Below, piece after piece: positions 7,121-15,549 of a DNA stretch of 35,874 nt. The translations under genes were made by a program, and so were the position numbers. Within the stretch, counting starts at the first letter, position 1. Each line of letters begins with the position of its first letter. Source of the stretch: Gemmatimonadota bacterium (lineage in GTDB: Bacteria; Gemmatimonadota; Gemmatimonadetes; Longimicrobiales; Gaopeijiaceae); the NCBI GenBank assembly GCA_029879725.1, contig JAOUPR010000037.1:1-35874 (forward strand), given 5' to 3'. The notes beneath the pieces were generated by a model. That model was not told the origin of the DNA and ran no database searches. It was given only the letters and a program-made list of their open reading frames with translations.

Positions 7121-9256
7121 ATGGCAACCAGAGAAGAAGAACTCGTCACGGACACCGACCTGGCCGGGCTCTCGCCGCAGCAGGTGCTCCGTTTCTACCG
7201 GACCATGGTCACCTCCCGTCGCATCGACGACCGGGAGATGAGCTTGAAGCGACAGAACAAGATCTTCTTCCAGATCTCCGGAGCGGGCCACGAGGCCATC
7301 GGGGTCGCGCTCGCCGAGCACTGCACTCCCGGCCACGACTGGTTCTTCTTCTACTACCGTGACCGGGCCTTCACCCTGGCGCTGGGGCAGACGCCCCTGG
7401 CCCACTTCCTCCAGGCCGTGGGCGCGGAAGCGGACCCGGCCTCGGGCGGTCGGCAGATGCCGGCGCACTACGGAGACGTGGGGCTGAACATCGCGTCCAC
7501 CTCGTCTCCCACGGGCACGCAGTTCCTCCAGGCCGTGGGCGCCGCCGAGGCGGGATTGCGCGCGCGGTCCATCGAGGGCCTCACGCCGGGGACGGTGCCC
7601 TTCTACAGCGACGAGATCGTCGTGGTCACCACGGGAGACGGGACGACGTCGGAAGGGGAGTTCTGGGAGTCGCTGAACACGGCGTGCAACCTCAAGCTCC
7701 CCGTCGTCTACGTGGTGGAGGACAACGGGTACGCCATCTCCGTGCCCGTGGAGGTCCAGACGGCGGGCGGCAGCATCTCCAAGCTGGTGGCCGGGTTCCC
7801 GGACCTCCACGTGGTGACCTGCGACGGAACCGACGTGGTGGACAGCTACCGGGCGGCGGGAGAGGCGGTGGAGTACGCCCGCACCCGACAGGGACCTGCG
7901 CTGATCCACGCCTTCACCACCCGGCCGTATTCCCACTCCATGTCCGACGACGAGCGGATGTACCGGACCGAGGAAGAGCGGGCGGCCCAGGAAGAGCGGT
8001 GCCCCCTGCGGCGGACCCGGCAGCTCCTGATCCAGTCGGGTATCGCCACGATCTCGCAGTTGGACGCCCTGGAGGAGGAGGTGGAGGCGGAGGTCGCCGC
8101 CGCCGCGGACGAGGCGCTCACCTATCCGCAGCCGCCGGCCGAGTCGGTGCTGAGGCACCTCTATTCGGAAGACGTGGACCCCACGTCCGGCGACTTCGAC
8201 ACCGAGGACGACCCCCGGTACGTGGACGACCGGGCGCTCACGATGGTGGACCTGCTGAATTCATGCCTGGTCGGCGAGATGGAGCGTGATCCCCGCATCC
8301 TCGTGTTCGGAGAGGACGTGGCGGACGCCTCCCGCGCCGAGGCCCTCGCGGAGGTGAAGGGGAAGGGCGGCGTGTTCAAGGTGACCCACGGCCTTCAGCA
8401 GCGCTTCGGGTCCGACCGCGTGTACAACTCGCCGCTGGCCGAAGCGAACATCGTGGGCCGGGCCATCGGGCTCGCCCTGCGGGGGTTCCGTCCCGTGGTT
8501 GAGATCCAGTTCTTCGACTACATCTGGCCCGCCATGATGCAGCTCCGCGACGAGCTCGCCACCATGCGGTACCGCAGCAACGGAACCTTCTCCGCGCCGG
8601 TGGTGGTGCGGGTGACCTACGGCGGGTACCTCAAGGGAGGCGGACCCTACCACTCACAGACGGGTGAGTCCATCTTCGCCCACTGTCCTGGGCTGCGCGT
8701 GGTCCTCCCCTCCTCGGCGGAGGACGCGAACGGACTCCTGCGCACCGCGATCCGGTGCGACGACCCGGTGATCTTCCTGGAGCACAAGCACCTCTACCGT
8801 CAGGTCCACAACAAGGGACGGGATCCCGGACCCGACTTCATGATCCCCTTCGGGAAGGCGAAGGTCGTCCGGGAGGGATCCGGCCTCACCCTGGTGACGT
8901 GCGGGGCCCTGGTGAAGCGGAGCATGGACGCCGCCAAGGTGGCCGCCGAGGAGCACGGCGTGGACGTGGAGGTCATCGACCTGCGGACCGTGCAGCCCTT
9001 CGACATGGAGAGCATCGCCCGGTCCGTGAAGAAGACCAACCGGGTGCTGGTGGTCCACGAGGACAGCCTCTCCTGGGGGATCGGATCGGAGATCGCCGCG
9101 CGCATCGCCGACGAGCTCTTCCCCTGGCTCGACGGGCCCGTGCGCAGGATCGCCTCCATGGACACGTGGGTGGCCTACGCTCCCGAACTCGAGGAGATCA
9201 TTCTCCCGCAGACGTCCGACGTCCTGGCGGGGATCCTCGACCTGGCCGCGTACTGA
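7121..9256 (+). CDS. 2-oxoacid dehydrogenase E1, alpha and beta subunits fused
   Basis: This 711-aa thiamine-diphosphate enzyme of the branched-chain/pyruvate dehydrogenase type decarboxylates a 2-oxoacid and passes the acyl group to the E2 lipoyl domain. Residues 1-345 are E1-alpha: phosphate-loop-like RQMPAHYGD (111-119) and the ThDP motif [15 protein letters not shown]... with GDG at 172-174 and the partner Asn at 202. Residues 370-711 are E1-beta: FGEDV (catalytic-region Glu398), [55 protein letters not shown]. The fused arrangement is closest to 2-oxoisovalerate dehydrogenases; pyruvate or 2-oxoglutarate cannot be excluded. ATG 7121 is chosen because the family N-terminus begins there; upstream in-frame codons are unconvincing, and the ribosome site is weak (AGAGAAAC). 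No E2 or E3 is in the window. Confidence 0.93.
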   Translation: MATREEELVTDTDLAGLSPQQVLRFYRTMVTSRRIDDREMSLKRQNKIFFQISGAGHEAIGVALAEHCTPGHDWFFFYYRDRAFTLALGQTPLAHFLQAVGAEADPASGGRQMPAHYGDVGLNIASTSSPTGTQFLQAVGAAEAGLRARSIEGLTPGTVPFYSDEIVVVTTGDGTTSEGEFWESLNTACNLKLPVVYVVEDNGYAISVPVEVQTAGGSISKLVAGFPDLHVVTCDGTDVVDSYRAAGEAVEYARTRQGPALIHAFTTRPYSHSMSDDERMYRTEEERAAQEERCPLRRTRQLLIQSGIATISQLDALEEEVEAEVAAAADEALTYPQPPAESVLRHLYSEDVDPTSGDFDTEDDPRYVDDRALTMVDLLNSCLVGEMERDPRILVFGEDVADASRAEALAEVKGKGGVFKVTHGLQQRFGSDRVYNSPLAEANIVGRAIGLALRGFRPVVEIQFFDYIWPAMMQLRDELATMRYRSNGTFSAPVVVRVTYGGYLKGGGPYHSQTGESIFAHCPGLRVVLPSSAEDANGLLRTAIRCDDPVIFLEHKHLYRQVHNKGRDPGPDFMIPFGKAKVVREGSGLTLVTCGALVKRSMDAAKVAAEEHGVDVEVIDLRTVQPFDMESIARSVKKTNRVLVVHEDSLSWGIGSEIAARIADELFPWLDGPVRRIASMDTWVAYAPELEEIILPQTSDVLAGILDLAAY

Positions 9257-9272
9257 CGGACCCGCCCGGGAA

Positions 9273-9299
9273 GACGCCCGTCCTCCGGGACGCGGCGTC
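9273..9299. terminator. GC-rich hairpin between convergent genes
   Basis: GACGCCCGTCC (9273-9283) pairs with GGACG (9288-9292) and GGCGTC (9294-9299), with one bulged C and a TCCG loop, giving 11 base pairs. It lies in the 63-base spacer between the E1 stop and the barrel-gene stop, so it could end transcription from both sides. No U-tract follows in either direction. Confidence 0.45.
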
Positions 9300-9319
9300 C
9301 GCCGGCCGGTGCGGTGCCC

Positions 9320-9850
9320 TCAGAGCTTGATCCCCAGCGTCAAGGGAATGTACCGGGCGCCGGGACCTCCCGGCCGCTGTACGTGGACGAAGCGTGCCTC
9401 GATGAACGCACCGGCGCCCATGGCCCCCACGTGGACCCCGAACCCCCCGTGGAACCCCCGGTAGCTCGCCGCCACCTCTCCGAAGCTCGCGGAGTAGTCG
9501 AAACGGTACTTCCCGATCCCGGCCACGGCGTAGGGCGACATCCCCAGCCCCCCGAAGGAGAACACGGCGCTGGCGCTGGCCGCGGGGACGGTGAGGTGGC
9601 CCACGCCCGCCGCTCCGGGAAACCGGTGGATCTCACCCTCGCCCCGGATGGAGAGGGGGAACATGGGGAAGCCGATCTCGAGTCCGATGCGCCCGTTGTA
9701 CCCACCGTCGACGACCTGTCCGAGATCACTCATGGGGTTGCTCAGCCCGCCCCCCATGAGAAAGTGGGTCTGCCCCGAGACCGGGTCGGACACCATCGCC
9801 GCCGACACGAGGAACACTGCGGCCACGCCACGGGAACGCGAACGGATCAT
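9320..9850 (-). CDS. small secreted outer-membrane beta-barrel-like protein
   Basis: This 176-aa protein has a signal peptide (Arg-rich start, then VAAVFLVSAAMV, cleavage near SGQ) and a mature part of alternating Gly/aromatic/hydrophobic strands: RIGLEIGFPMFPLSIRGEGEIH, SASAVFSFGGLGMSPYAVAGIGKYRF, GGFGVHVGAMGAGAFIEARF, ending YIPLTLGIKL. This is the pattern of eight-stranded OmpA/OmpW-sized barrels, placing it in the outer membrane. Three consecutive ATGs follow GTG 9871. The third (9850) is chosen because AGGAG (9861-9857) then sits six bases upstream. It is the last gene of the operon, 35 bases after the 1483-aa protein, which also ends in a barrel. Its role is unknown; it could be a partner of that protein. 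Confidence 0.78.
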   Translation of the reverse strand: MIRSRSRGVAAVFLVSAAMVSDPVSGQTHFLMGGGLSNPMSDLGQVVDGGYNGRIGLEIGFPMFPLSIRGEGEIHRFPGAAGVGHLTVPAASASAVFSFGGLGMSPYAVAGIGKYRFDYSASFGEVAASYRGFHGGFGVHVGAMGAGAFIEARFVHVQRPGGPGARYIPLTLGIKL

Positions 9851-9885
9851 CATCATCTCCTGGGGAATCACGGGCCACGCCGCCG

Positions 9886-12800
9886 TCAGAAGATCCAGGC
9901 GGCGCCGAGGATCACTGCAGTATACCGATAATCAGACTCACCCGTCGAGAAGCTCTGCAGTCCCGTGGAGGAGTACCCTGCCCCAACGGAAATCTCCCGC
10001 CCGGGAGCGAACCGGTACCCGACCCGGGCGGACGTCCGGAACGTGGCCGCCGGATCCCCGTCCGCGGTGACCTGCTGCACCCCTGGGGCGGCCTCGAACA
10101 GGAGGCTCCAGGATCCCGCCTCGCGCAGCCACCGGCCGGTGATCTCCGCGATTCCGTAGAAGTCGGGGTCGAAATATCCCTCCGCCAGATCGGTCTCGAA
10201 AGCGAAGGCGCGCACCCCCATCCCCACCGTCCACCAGCGGGACCAACGGCGCGCCACCGCCACGGCCCCGTTCCGCCGGTGGTTGTCCTCGTTCCCGCGG
10301 AAGCGGGCCCACCCCACGGTTCCGTCCACCCGCCACCCGGGGGCCGGCGCCCACCGGCCGTCCATCGACGCCGACGCGATGGTGACGCCCCGCTCGACGA
10401 GAATCGCCGTGGCGTCCAGGGCCGAACCCGAGAGGGTGAGCGTTCCACCCGCGGCATGGCGTCCCGGAGAGGTCACCACGGCCAGCGTGGAGAAGCGTGT
10501 GGACGATCCGGTCGCGTCGGACGCGCTCCCGCCCAACCCGAGCGCCACCGTCCATCCGGGCTCGATCTGATAGCTCCCCGAGATCACGACGCCACGAGCC
10601 CGCCGCTCCAGGAGCGCCTGGGAGAGGGTGCGGCGGTACGCGTCCACGCGGAGACCCACCCGCGGGGTGGGATGCCACCCCGTCATGACCGAGGTGGTGA
10701 CCATGTGATTGCCGTCGGAATCGTCTTCGAACACCACCCCGGGACGGACCTGCGATCCCAGGGACACCCTCACCCATCGCATCTGCTCCCGCACGTCCGG
10801 GTTGGAGGGATCCAGCGCCACCGCGGCCTCCAGGACCTCGCCGGCCGCCGCGGTGCGCCCCTGCCAGCGAAGGTTCTGCGCCAGCCCCACCAGGACGCCC
10901 ACGTCGCGGGGCGCCGCGGCGCGGGCGGCGCGGTAGACCTCTTCCCCCGCCACCAACCTTCCGGCCCAGCTCAGCGTCCGCCCCAGCCCCTGCATCGCCC
11001 CGACGTGTTCCGGGTGCCCGCGGAGCACGCGTCGGTACTCCCGCTCCGCCCCGTCCAGGTCATCGGCGAAAGCCAGGACCTGGGCCAGCCCGATCCGCGC
11101 TTCCACGTCGTCGGGATCCCGCGCCAGGAGGCTGTCGTAGATGGTCCGGGATGCCTCGAATCTCGAGGCCCACGAAAGCACCTGGGCCTGCTGGCGCCGT
11201 GCGGCGGCGTTGTCGGGGGCGATGGCCAGAAGTGCTTCGTAGCTCGACACCGACGCCTCGTACTGTCCCGCCCACGCCTCGAATCGCGCCCTGGACTCGA
11301 GGGCTCCCGCATGGTCCGGATGTCGTTCCAGGAGACCGTCGAGATCGGCGATGGCGCCGTCCACGTCTCCGCTCCACGCCCTCACGCGCGCGCGATCCAC
11401 CACCGCGTCCAGGTTGTCCGGCGTGAGCTCCAGGAGGCGGCCGAAGAGGACCAGGGACTCCTGGTACTCCTCGTTCCAGCCGTGGATCAGGGCCAGACGG
11501 TGGAGCGCCACGTCGTCCTGGGGATCCCGAGCCAAGCGGGCCTCGTACCCTCCGCGCGCCGCGTCCTGGTCTCCGGAGTCCCACGCCGCGTCGGCTCCGG
11601 AGGCGTCCGTCACCAGCACGCGGCCGGCGGAGTCCATCCGGTCGAAGACTTCGCGGAGGGCGGAGACCACGGCGCGGGGACGTTCCCGCCAGCGGGGTTC
11701 GTCCCAGCCGGGCCACCGGTAGCGCGCCACCGCGTCGACGGCCGACGCCGACGGCCAACGGAGAACGCCCGAACCTCCCCGCGCCTCCACCACCACCCCG
11801 ATGTCGTCCACCACCGTGGTCCCCAGCACCCCCGTGACGGAGTCCGGCCAGGCGGTGTTGCCGGCGGAGAGCCTCCACTGCCCATCGGGGCCCTCCACCG
11901 CCCCCCGGGTGTTCCCTCCGGGGCCCTGGAGGACGGTACGGCTGCTGGGGTCGGTGACGTTGAGGAGGAGCCAGGGGATCCGCACCTCGACGAACCGACC
12001 ATCGTCGGTGCTCTCCCACAGCCCGTCGGGAGCCTCGCCCGGGGGGAGGAGGCCGCGGTCGTATCCCACGGCCAGGTACTCGGTGCCGTCACGCCCGAAT
12101 CGCCGCCGGTTCACCACCACCCGCAGGGAGTCGTACACGCCGTCCGCGTTGGGACGCGTGTAGTACGGGAGATTGAAGCGCTGCTCCACCCGGGCCCTGA
12201 ACAGCCCCGGCGGCGGATCCTCCACCCCGAACGTGCGGACCTCCCCCTCGTCCGCCCCCTGACCCACCTCCACCAACCGGAAGGGGTTCTGCGGCGGATC
12301 CACCAGGACGCGGGCTTCGTCTCCCGCTACCGTGAGCACGAATTCCAACCCCACGGGGAGGGAGTCGCCCACCGCTCCCGGCCAGCGGAAATCTCCCGCG
12401 GCGGCGTCCACCATGTCGAAACCGACCAGCAGTGTATCCGCGGCCGACCTTCCCGGCCTTTCCACCAGGAGCCACAGGTACGCGGCATCGTGGGTCACGC
12501 GGATCGCTGATCCGTCCCCTTCGGTGTACAGCGGTGCGATGTCCCGCCAACCCAAGAGCCGATCCGACAGGGTCGCGCCGTCCAGGGGCGGGCGGGCCTC
12601 CATGGCCCACATCCCGTAGTGCTGCTCCGCGTCGAGGCGGTTGTACCAGAGGCGATTCCGGTCCTCGGGGAGTTCGAACTCGATGGCCACCCAGTTCTTC
12701 TTGAACCACTCGTCCATCCACGCGAACACCATCCCTCCGGCCATCCCCGCCTCGGCGAGTTCCACGGTGAGGCGCTCGTCCGCCGCGGCCATCTCCGTCT

Positions 12801-14337
12801 CGGTGAGCCCGCCGTGGTGGAGTCCCTCCGGCTGGAGGTGCGCCAGGCCCAGGGAGGCCGGCACCCCGTACTCCGAGATCACCACCGGAATTCCCGGGTG
12901 GTGCGCCTTGAGCGCCCGCAGGTATCCGAAGTAGTGGGAGGTCCCCCGCGACGACGACGCCTCCCCGTAGTCCTCCTGGAGGATCATGAAGTCGGGGTAG
13001 TACGGATACGCATGGAAGGAGGCGAAATACCCCGCCGGGAACTCCTCCGTGGCGCGCACGCGGGACGCGTCCAGGGAGATGGCGTCGTTGTCGTACTCGC
13101 GCGGGCGAACGTCGGGAGTCTCACCGCGGGCACGCCGAATCGCCATCTCCTCGTCCACCGTGGTCTCGGTGGGATGCGCCAGGGGGTCGAGGGTGGGCCA
13201 GTTGGTGTACGCCGCCGGCCGTTGGGCCCGGTAGGTCTCTGTTTCGTAGGAGACCAGGGACTCCACCGCGCGGCCCATCCACGCGTCCATGGCGTTCCCC
13301 CCGTCCACGGTGACGTAGCGCCCCCGGAACCCGGACACCCCCCCCGCGATGGAGTCGTACGCCACGGCGGAGAAGGGCTCCCACTCCCTCCCTATGATGT
13401 ACGCCAGGGTCCACGGCGACACGTCCACCGTGTAGAACCCCGACGCATGTCCCGGACGGGGCTCGACGTCGGCACGCCCGTGCAGGATGTCCACCACCCG
13501 GCGCATCTCACCGAAGAACGCGGCTTCGAATTCCGGCTTCCCGAAATCGTGGTCCGCCGGCAACTCCGTCCATACCCCGTGCACCAGCCACAGCGGACGG
13601 TCCGGGTTGCCGGTGTTCCAGTCGTACAGGGCCTCGTAGAAGTCCGGTGGGTGGACGGTGTAGATGCGCACCGTGTTCACGCCCATCCCGACCATGCGCT
13701 CGATCCAGACGGCGTACGTCGCCGAGTCCGGGAACTGGCTGGGATGCCTTCCGGGGAGCGCGGCGCCCAGGTTCATCCCCTTGATGTAGAACGGGCTCCA
13801 CCCTCGAGGAGACCGTACTTCGAAGCCGTCCCCGGCGGTCCGGGCGGGATACGCCAGCGTATCGGGCAGAACGAGCTCCGGCCGGGGCGGCGGCGGGCCG
13901 AACCCTTCCGGGAGCCGCGCGAGGTACTCCCGGGCCGTGGCGTGGTCCGGAACCTCCCGCACCACGGCGGAGAAGTGGTCGTGCACGTCGCGGAAGCGCC
14001 CCTTCCGCCACGCCACGATTCCCGCGCCCACCCGGGCGTCCACGTCGTCCGGGGCCACGGCCAGCACGGAATGGAAGAGGGAGTCCGCGGACCCGTCCTC
14101 CCCCCGGCGCAGGGCGACGTACCCCAACCCGTTGAGCGCCGAACGCTCTTCCGGACAGAGATCGAGGGCGAACCGGAAGTGGGATTCGGCGTCCTCGACG
14201 TTCCCGGCGCGGTACGCCTCCCACCCGGCCTCGGTGCGCGCACCGGCCTGCAGTGGACACGTTTCCTGGGCGGCGGCGGGCGTCCACGTCCCGCACGCCA
14301 GGAGGAGCACCACCGCGATCGACTGTCTGGGACGCAT
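9886..14337 (-). CDS. secreted TPR / glycoside hydrolase / DOMON-like / TPR / beta-barrel protein
   Basis: This 1483-aa envelope protein has a signal peptide at 1-24. TPR-like repeats at 35-140 precede a TIM-barrel glycosidase or transglycosidase at about 180-600 (KGMNLGAALPG, GVNTVRIYTVHPPDFY). The candidate acid/base is Glu318 in IIGREWEP and the nucleophile Glu489 in VVISEYG, as in GH clan A. A beta-sandwich at about 600-870 resembles DOMON/CBM9 modules (AIRVTHDAAYLWLLVERP, VEVRIPWLLLNVTDP). At least eight TPRs occupy 915-1190. A C-terminal barrel (1195-1483) contains EGYFDPDFYGI, like the YaiO/BcsC/PgaA barrels, and ends in Phe, typical of BAM substrates. It probably trims or remodels a polysaccharide while exporting it. 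ATG 14337 gives the signal peptide, 14 bases after the MoeB stop. The exact GH family is not identified. Confidence 0.87.
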   Translation of the reverse strand: MRPRQSIAVVLLLACGTWTPAAAQETCPLQAGARTEAGWEAYRAGNVEDAESHFRFALDLCPEERSALNGLGYVALRRGEDGSADSLFHSVLAVAPDDVDARVGAGIVAWRKGRFRDVHDHFSAVVREVPDHATAREYLARLPEGFGPPPPRPELVLPDTLAYPARTAGDGFEVRSPRGWSPFYIKGMNLGAALPGRHPSQFPDSATYAVWIERMVGMGVNTVRIYTVHPPDFYEALYDWNTGNPDRPLWLVHGVWTELPADHDFGKPEFEAAFFGEMRRVVDILHGRADVEPRPGHASGFYTVDVSPWTLAYIIGREWEPFSAVAYDSIAGGVSGFRGRYVTVDGGNAMDAWMGRAVESLVSYETETYRAQRPAAYTNWPTLDPLAHPTETTVDEEMAIRRARGETPDVRPREYDNDAISLDASRVRATEEFPAGYFASFHAYPYYPDFMILQEDYGEASSSRGTSHYFGYLRALKAHHPGIPVVISEYGVPASLGLAHLQPEGLHHGGLTETEMAAADERLTVELAEAGMAGGMVFAWMDEWFKKNWVAIEFELPEDRNRLWYNRLDAEQHYGMWAMEARPPLDGATLSDRLLGWRDIAPLYTEGDGSAIRVTHDAAYLWLLVERPGRSAADTLLVGFDMVDAAAGDFRWPGAVGDSLPVGLEFVLTVAGDEARVLVDPPQNPFRLVEVGQGADEGEVRTFGVEDPPPGLFRARVEQRFNLPYYTRPNADGVYDSLRVVVNRRRFGRDGTEYLAVGYDRGLLPPGEAPDGLWESTDDGRFVEVRIPWLLLNVTDPSSRTVLQGPGGNTRGAVEGPDGQWRLSAGNTAWPDSVTGVLGTTVVDDIGVVVEARGGSGVLRWPSASAVDAVARYRWPGWDEPRWRERPRAVVSALREVFDRMDSAGRVLVTDASGADAAWDSGDQDAARGGYEARLARDPQDDVALHRLALIHGWNEEYQESLVLFGRLLELTPDNLDAVVDRARVRAWSGDVDGAIADLDGLLERHPDHAGALESRARFEAWAGQYEASVSSYEALLAIAPDNAAARRQQAQVLSWASRFEASRTIYDSLLARDPDDVEARIGLAQVLAFADDLDGAEREYRRVLRGHPEHVGAMQGLGRTLSWAGRLVAGEEVYRAARAAAPRDVGVLVGLAQNLRWQGRTAAAGEVLEAAVALDPSNPDVREQMRWVRVSLGSQVRPGVVFEDDSDGNHMVTTSVMTGWHPTPRVGLRVDAYRRTLSQALLERRARGVVISGSYQIEPGWTVALGLGGSASDATGSSTRFSTLAVVTSPGRHAAGGTLTLSGSALDATAILVERGVTIASASMDGRWAPAPGWRVDGTVGWARFRGNEDNHRRNGAVAVARRWSRWWTVGMGVRAFAFETDLAEGYFDPDFYGIAEITGRWLREAGSWSLLFEAAPGVQQVTADGDPAATFRTSARVGYRFAPGREISVGAGYSSTGLQSFSTGESDYRYTAVILGAAWIF

Positions 14338-14351
14338 ATTCGGTCCGGAGG

Positions 14352-15530
14352 TCAGAGGACGACGACATCGGGGTCCACGGTTCGAGCCCATTCCAGGAGC
14401 CCTCCGCGGAGATTGTACACGTTCGGCACTCCCGCCTGGATGAGTCTGACGGCAGCGCGGGCGCTCCGTTCACCGACCCGGCAACACACGATCACGGCCC
14501 GGCCGGCCGCCGGCCCCGTGATCTCATCCATCCGTTCCTCCAGCGACGCCAGGGGCACGTGCAGAGCACCCATCGCCCCGAGATTCCCCGCGGACCACTC
14601 CCACGGATCCCGCACGTCCACCAGGAGAGGAGGGTCCTCCCCTCCGAGGAGCGCCGCGGCCTCCCGCGGCGTGAGCGTGGGAACGGAGGGAACGGGGGAG
14701 GCCGGGCCATCCGCCGCGGCCGGACCGACGCCACAGAAGAGGTCGTAGTCGATGAGGCCGGCCTGCGTGGGTTGGTCTCCACACACCGGACACTCCGGGT
14801 TCCGTGCCAACCGGATCTCGCGCCACGACATTTCGAGGGCGTCGAAGATGAGGAGTCTTCCCGCCAGTGACTCTCCGGCGCCGGTGAGGAGCTTCACCGT
14901 CTCCATGGCCTGGAGGGAGCCGATCACGCCGGGTAGCGCGCCCAACACTCCGCCCTCGGCGCAGTTGGGGACGAGTCCCGGAGGAGGAGGCTCCCGGAAG
15001 AGACAGCGGTAGCACGGTTCCCCGGGCACGCCGAAGACCGATGCCTGACCCTCCCAACGGAAGATGGACCCGTACACGTTGGGCTTGCCCAGGATCACGC
15101 ACGCGTCGTTGACCAGGTAGCGGGTGGGAAAATTGTCCGTCCCGTCCACAACCACGTCGTACCCGGCCAGGATTCCGAGGGCGTTGGACGCCGTGAGCCG
15201 GGTATCGTGGAGAACCACCTCCACATGGGGATTCACCTCACGGATGCGGTCCCGGGCGCTCTCGATCTTGGGGCGTCCCACGTCGGACGTTCCGTGGATG
15301 ATCTGGCGCTGCAGGTTCGACGCGTCCACCACGTCGAAGTCCACCAGGCCCAGCGTGCCCACACCCGCGGCGGCCAGGTACAGCGCCAGCGGCGAGCCCA
15401 GCCCCCCGGTCCCCACGCAGAGGACCCGCCCTTCCTTGAGACGCTGCTGCCCCTCCATCCCCAGGTGGGGAAGAGCCAGGTGGCGGGCGTACCGGTAGAG
15501 CTCGGGGGGAGAGAGCGGGGGAGGTGTCAT
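14352..15530 (-). CDS. moeB: MoeB/ThiF-type adenylyltransferase with C-terminal rhodanese domain
   Basis: This 392-aa E1-like enzyme adenylates the C-terminus of a ubiquitin-like sulfur carrier (MoaD or ThiS) and, through its rhodanese domain, can transfer persulfide sulfur, as in MOCS3/Uba4. Residues 10-255 are the ThiF fold: nucleotide loop GTGGLGSP (40-47), DNLQ-like SNLQRQ, VVDGTDNFPTRYLVND, candidate catalytic Cys190 (PNCAEGGVLGALPG) and zinc cysteines CYRC (173, 176) and CPVC (247, 250). Residues 285-392 are rhodanese with the active loop CRVGERS (Cys350) and DVRDPWEW. The start is ATG 15530, 19 bases after the preceding stop; longer in-frame starts run into the upstream gene. Its presence in an envelope-protein operon is unexpected. 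No MoaD, ThiS or MoaE is in the window. Confidence 0.92.
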   Translation of the reverse strand: MTPPPLSPPELYRYARHLALPHLGMEGQQRLKEGRVLCVGTGGLGSPLALYLAAAGVGTLGLVDFDVVDASNLQRQIIHGTSDVGRPKIESARDRIREVNPHVEVVLHDTRLTASNALGILAGYDVVVDGTDNFPTRYLVNDACVILGKPNVYGSIFRWEGQASVFGVPGEPCYRCLFREPPPPGLVPNCAEGGVLGALPGVIGSLQAMETVKLLTGAGESLAGRLLIFDALEMSWREIRLARNPECPVCGDQPTQAGLIDYDLFCGVGPAAADGPASPVPSVPTLTPREAAALLGGEDPPLLVDVRDPWEWSAGNLGAMGALHVPLASLEERMDEITGPAAGRAVIVCCRVGERSARAAVRLIQAGVPNVYNLRGGLLEWARTVDPDVVVL

Positions 15531-15549
15531 GGTTGATACACCCCCGGGC

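Noticed and set aside
10279..12510. 743-codon plus-strand frame opposite the TPR-GH-barrel gene
   Set aside because: Antisense shadow; the minus strand has recognisable TPRs and a hydrolase domain.
14338..14391. Start of the 1483-aa protein 18 codons earlier
   Set aside because: That start would overlap the MoeB stop and put a polar, basic stretch before an otherwise standard signal peptide at ATG 14337.
12619..14748. 709-codon plus-strand frame opposite the N-terminal half of the same gene and the MoeB end
   Set aside because: It crosses two real genes and has no recognisable domain.
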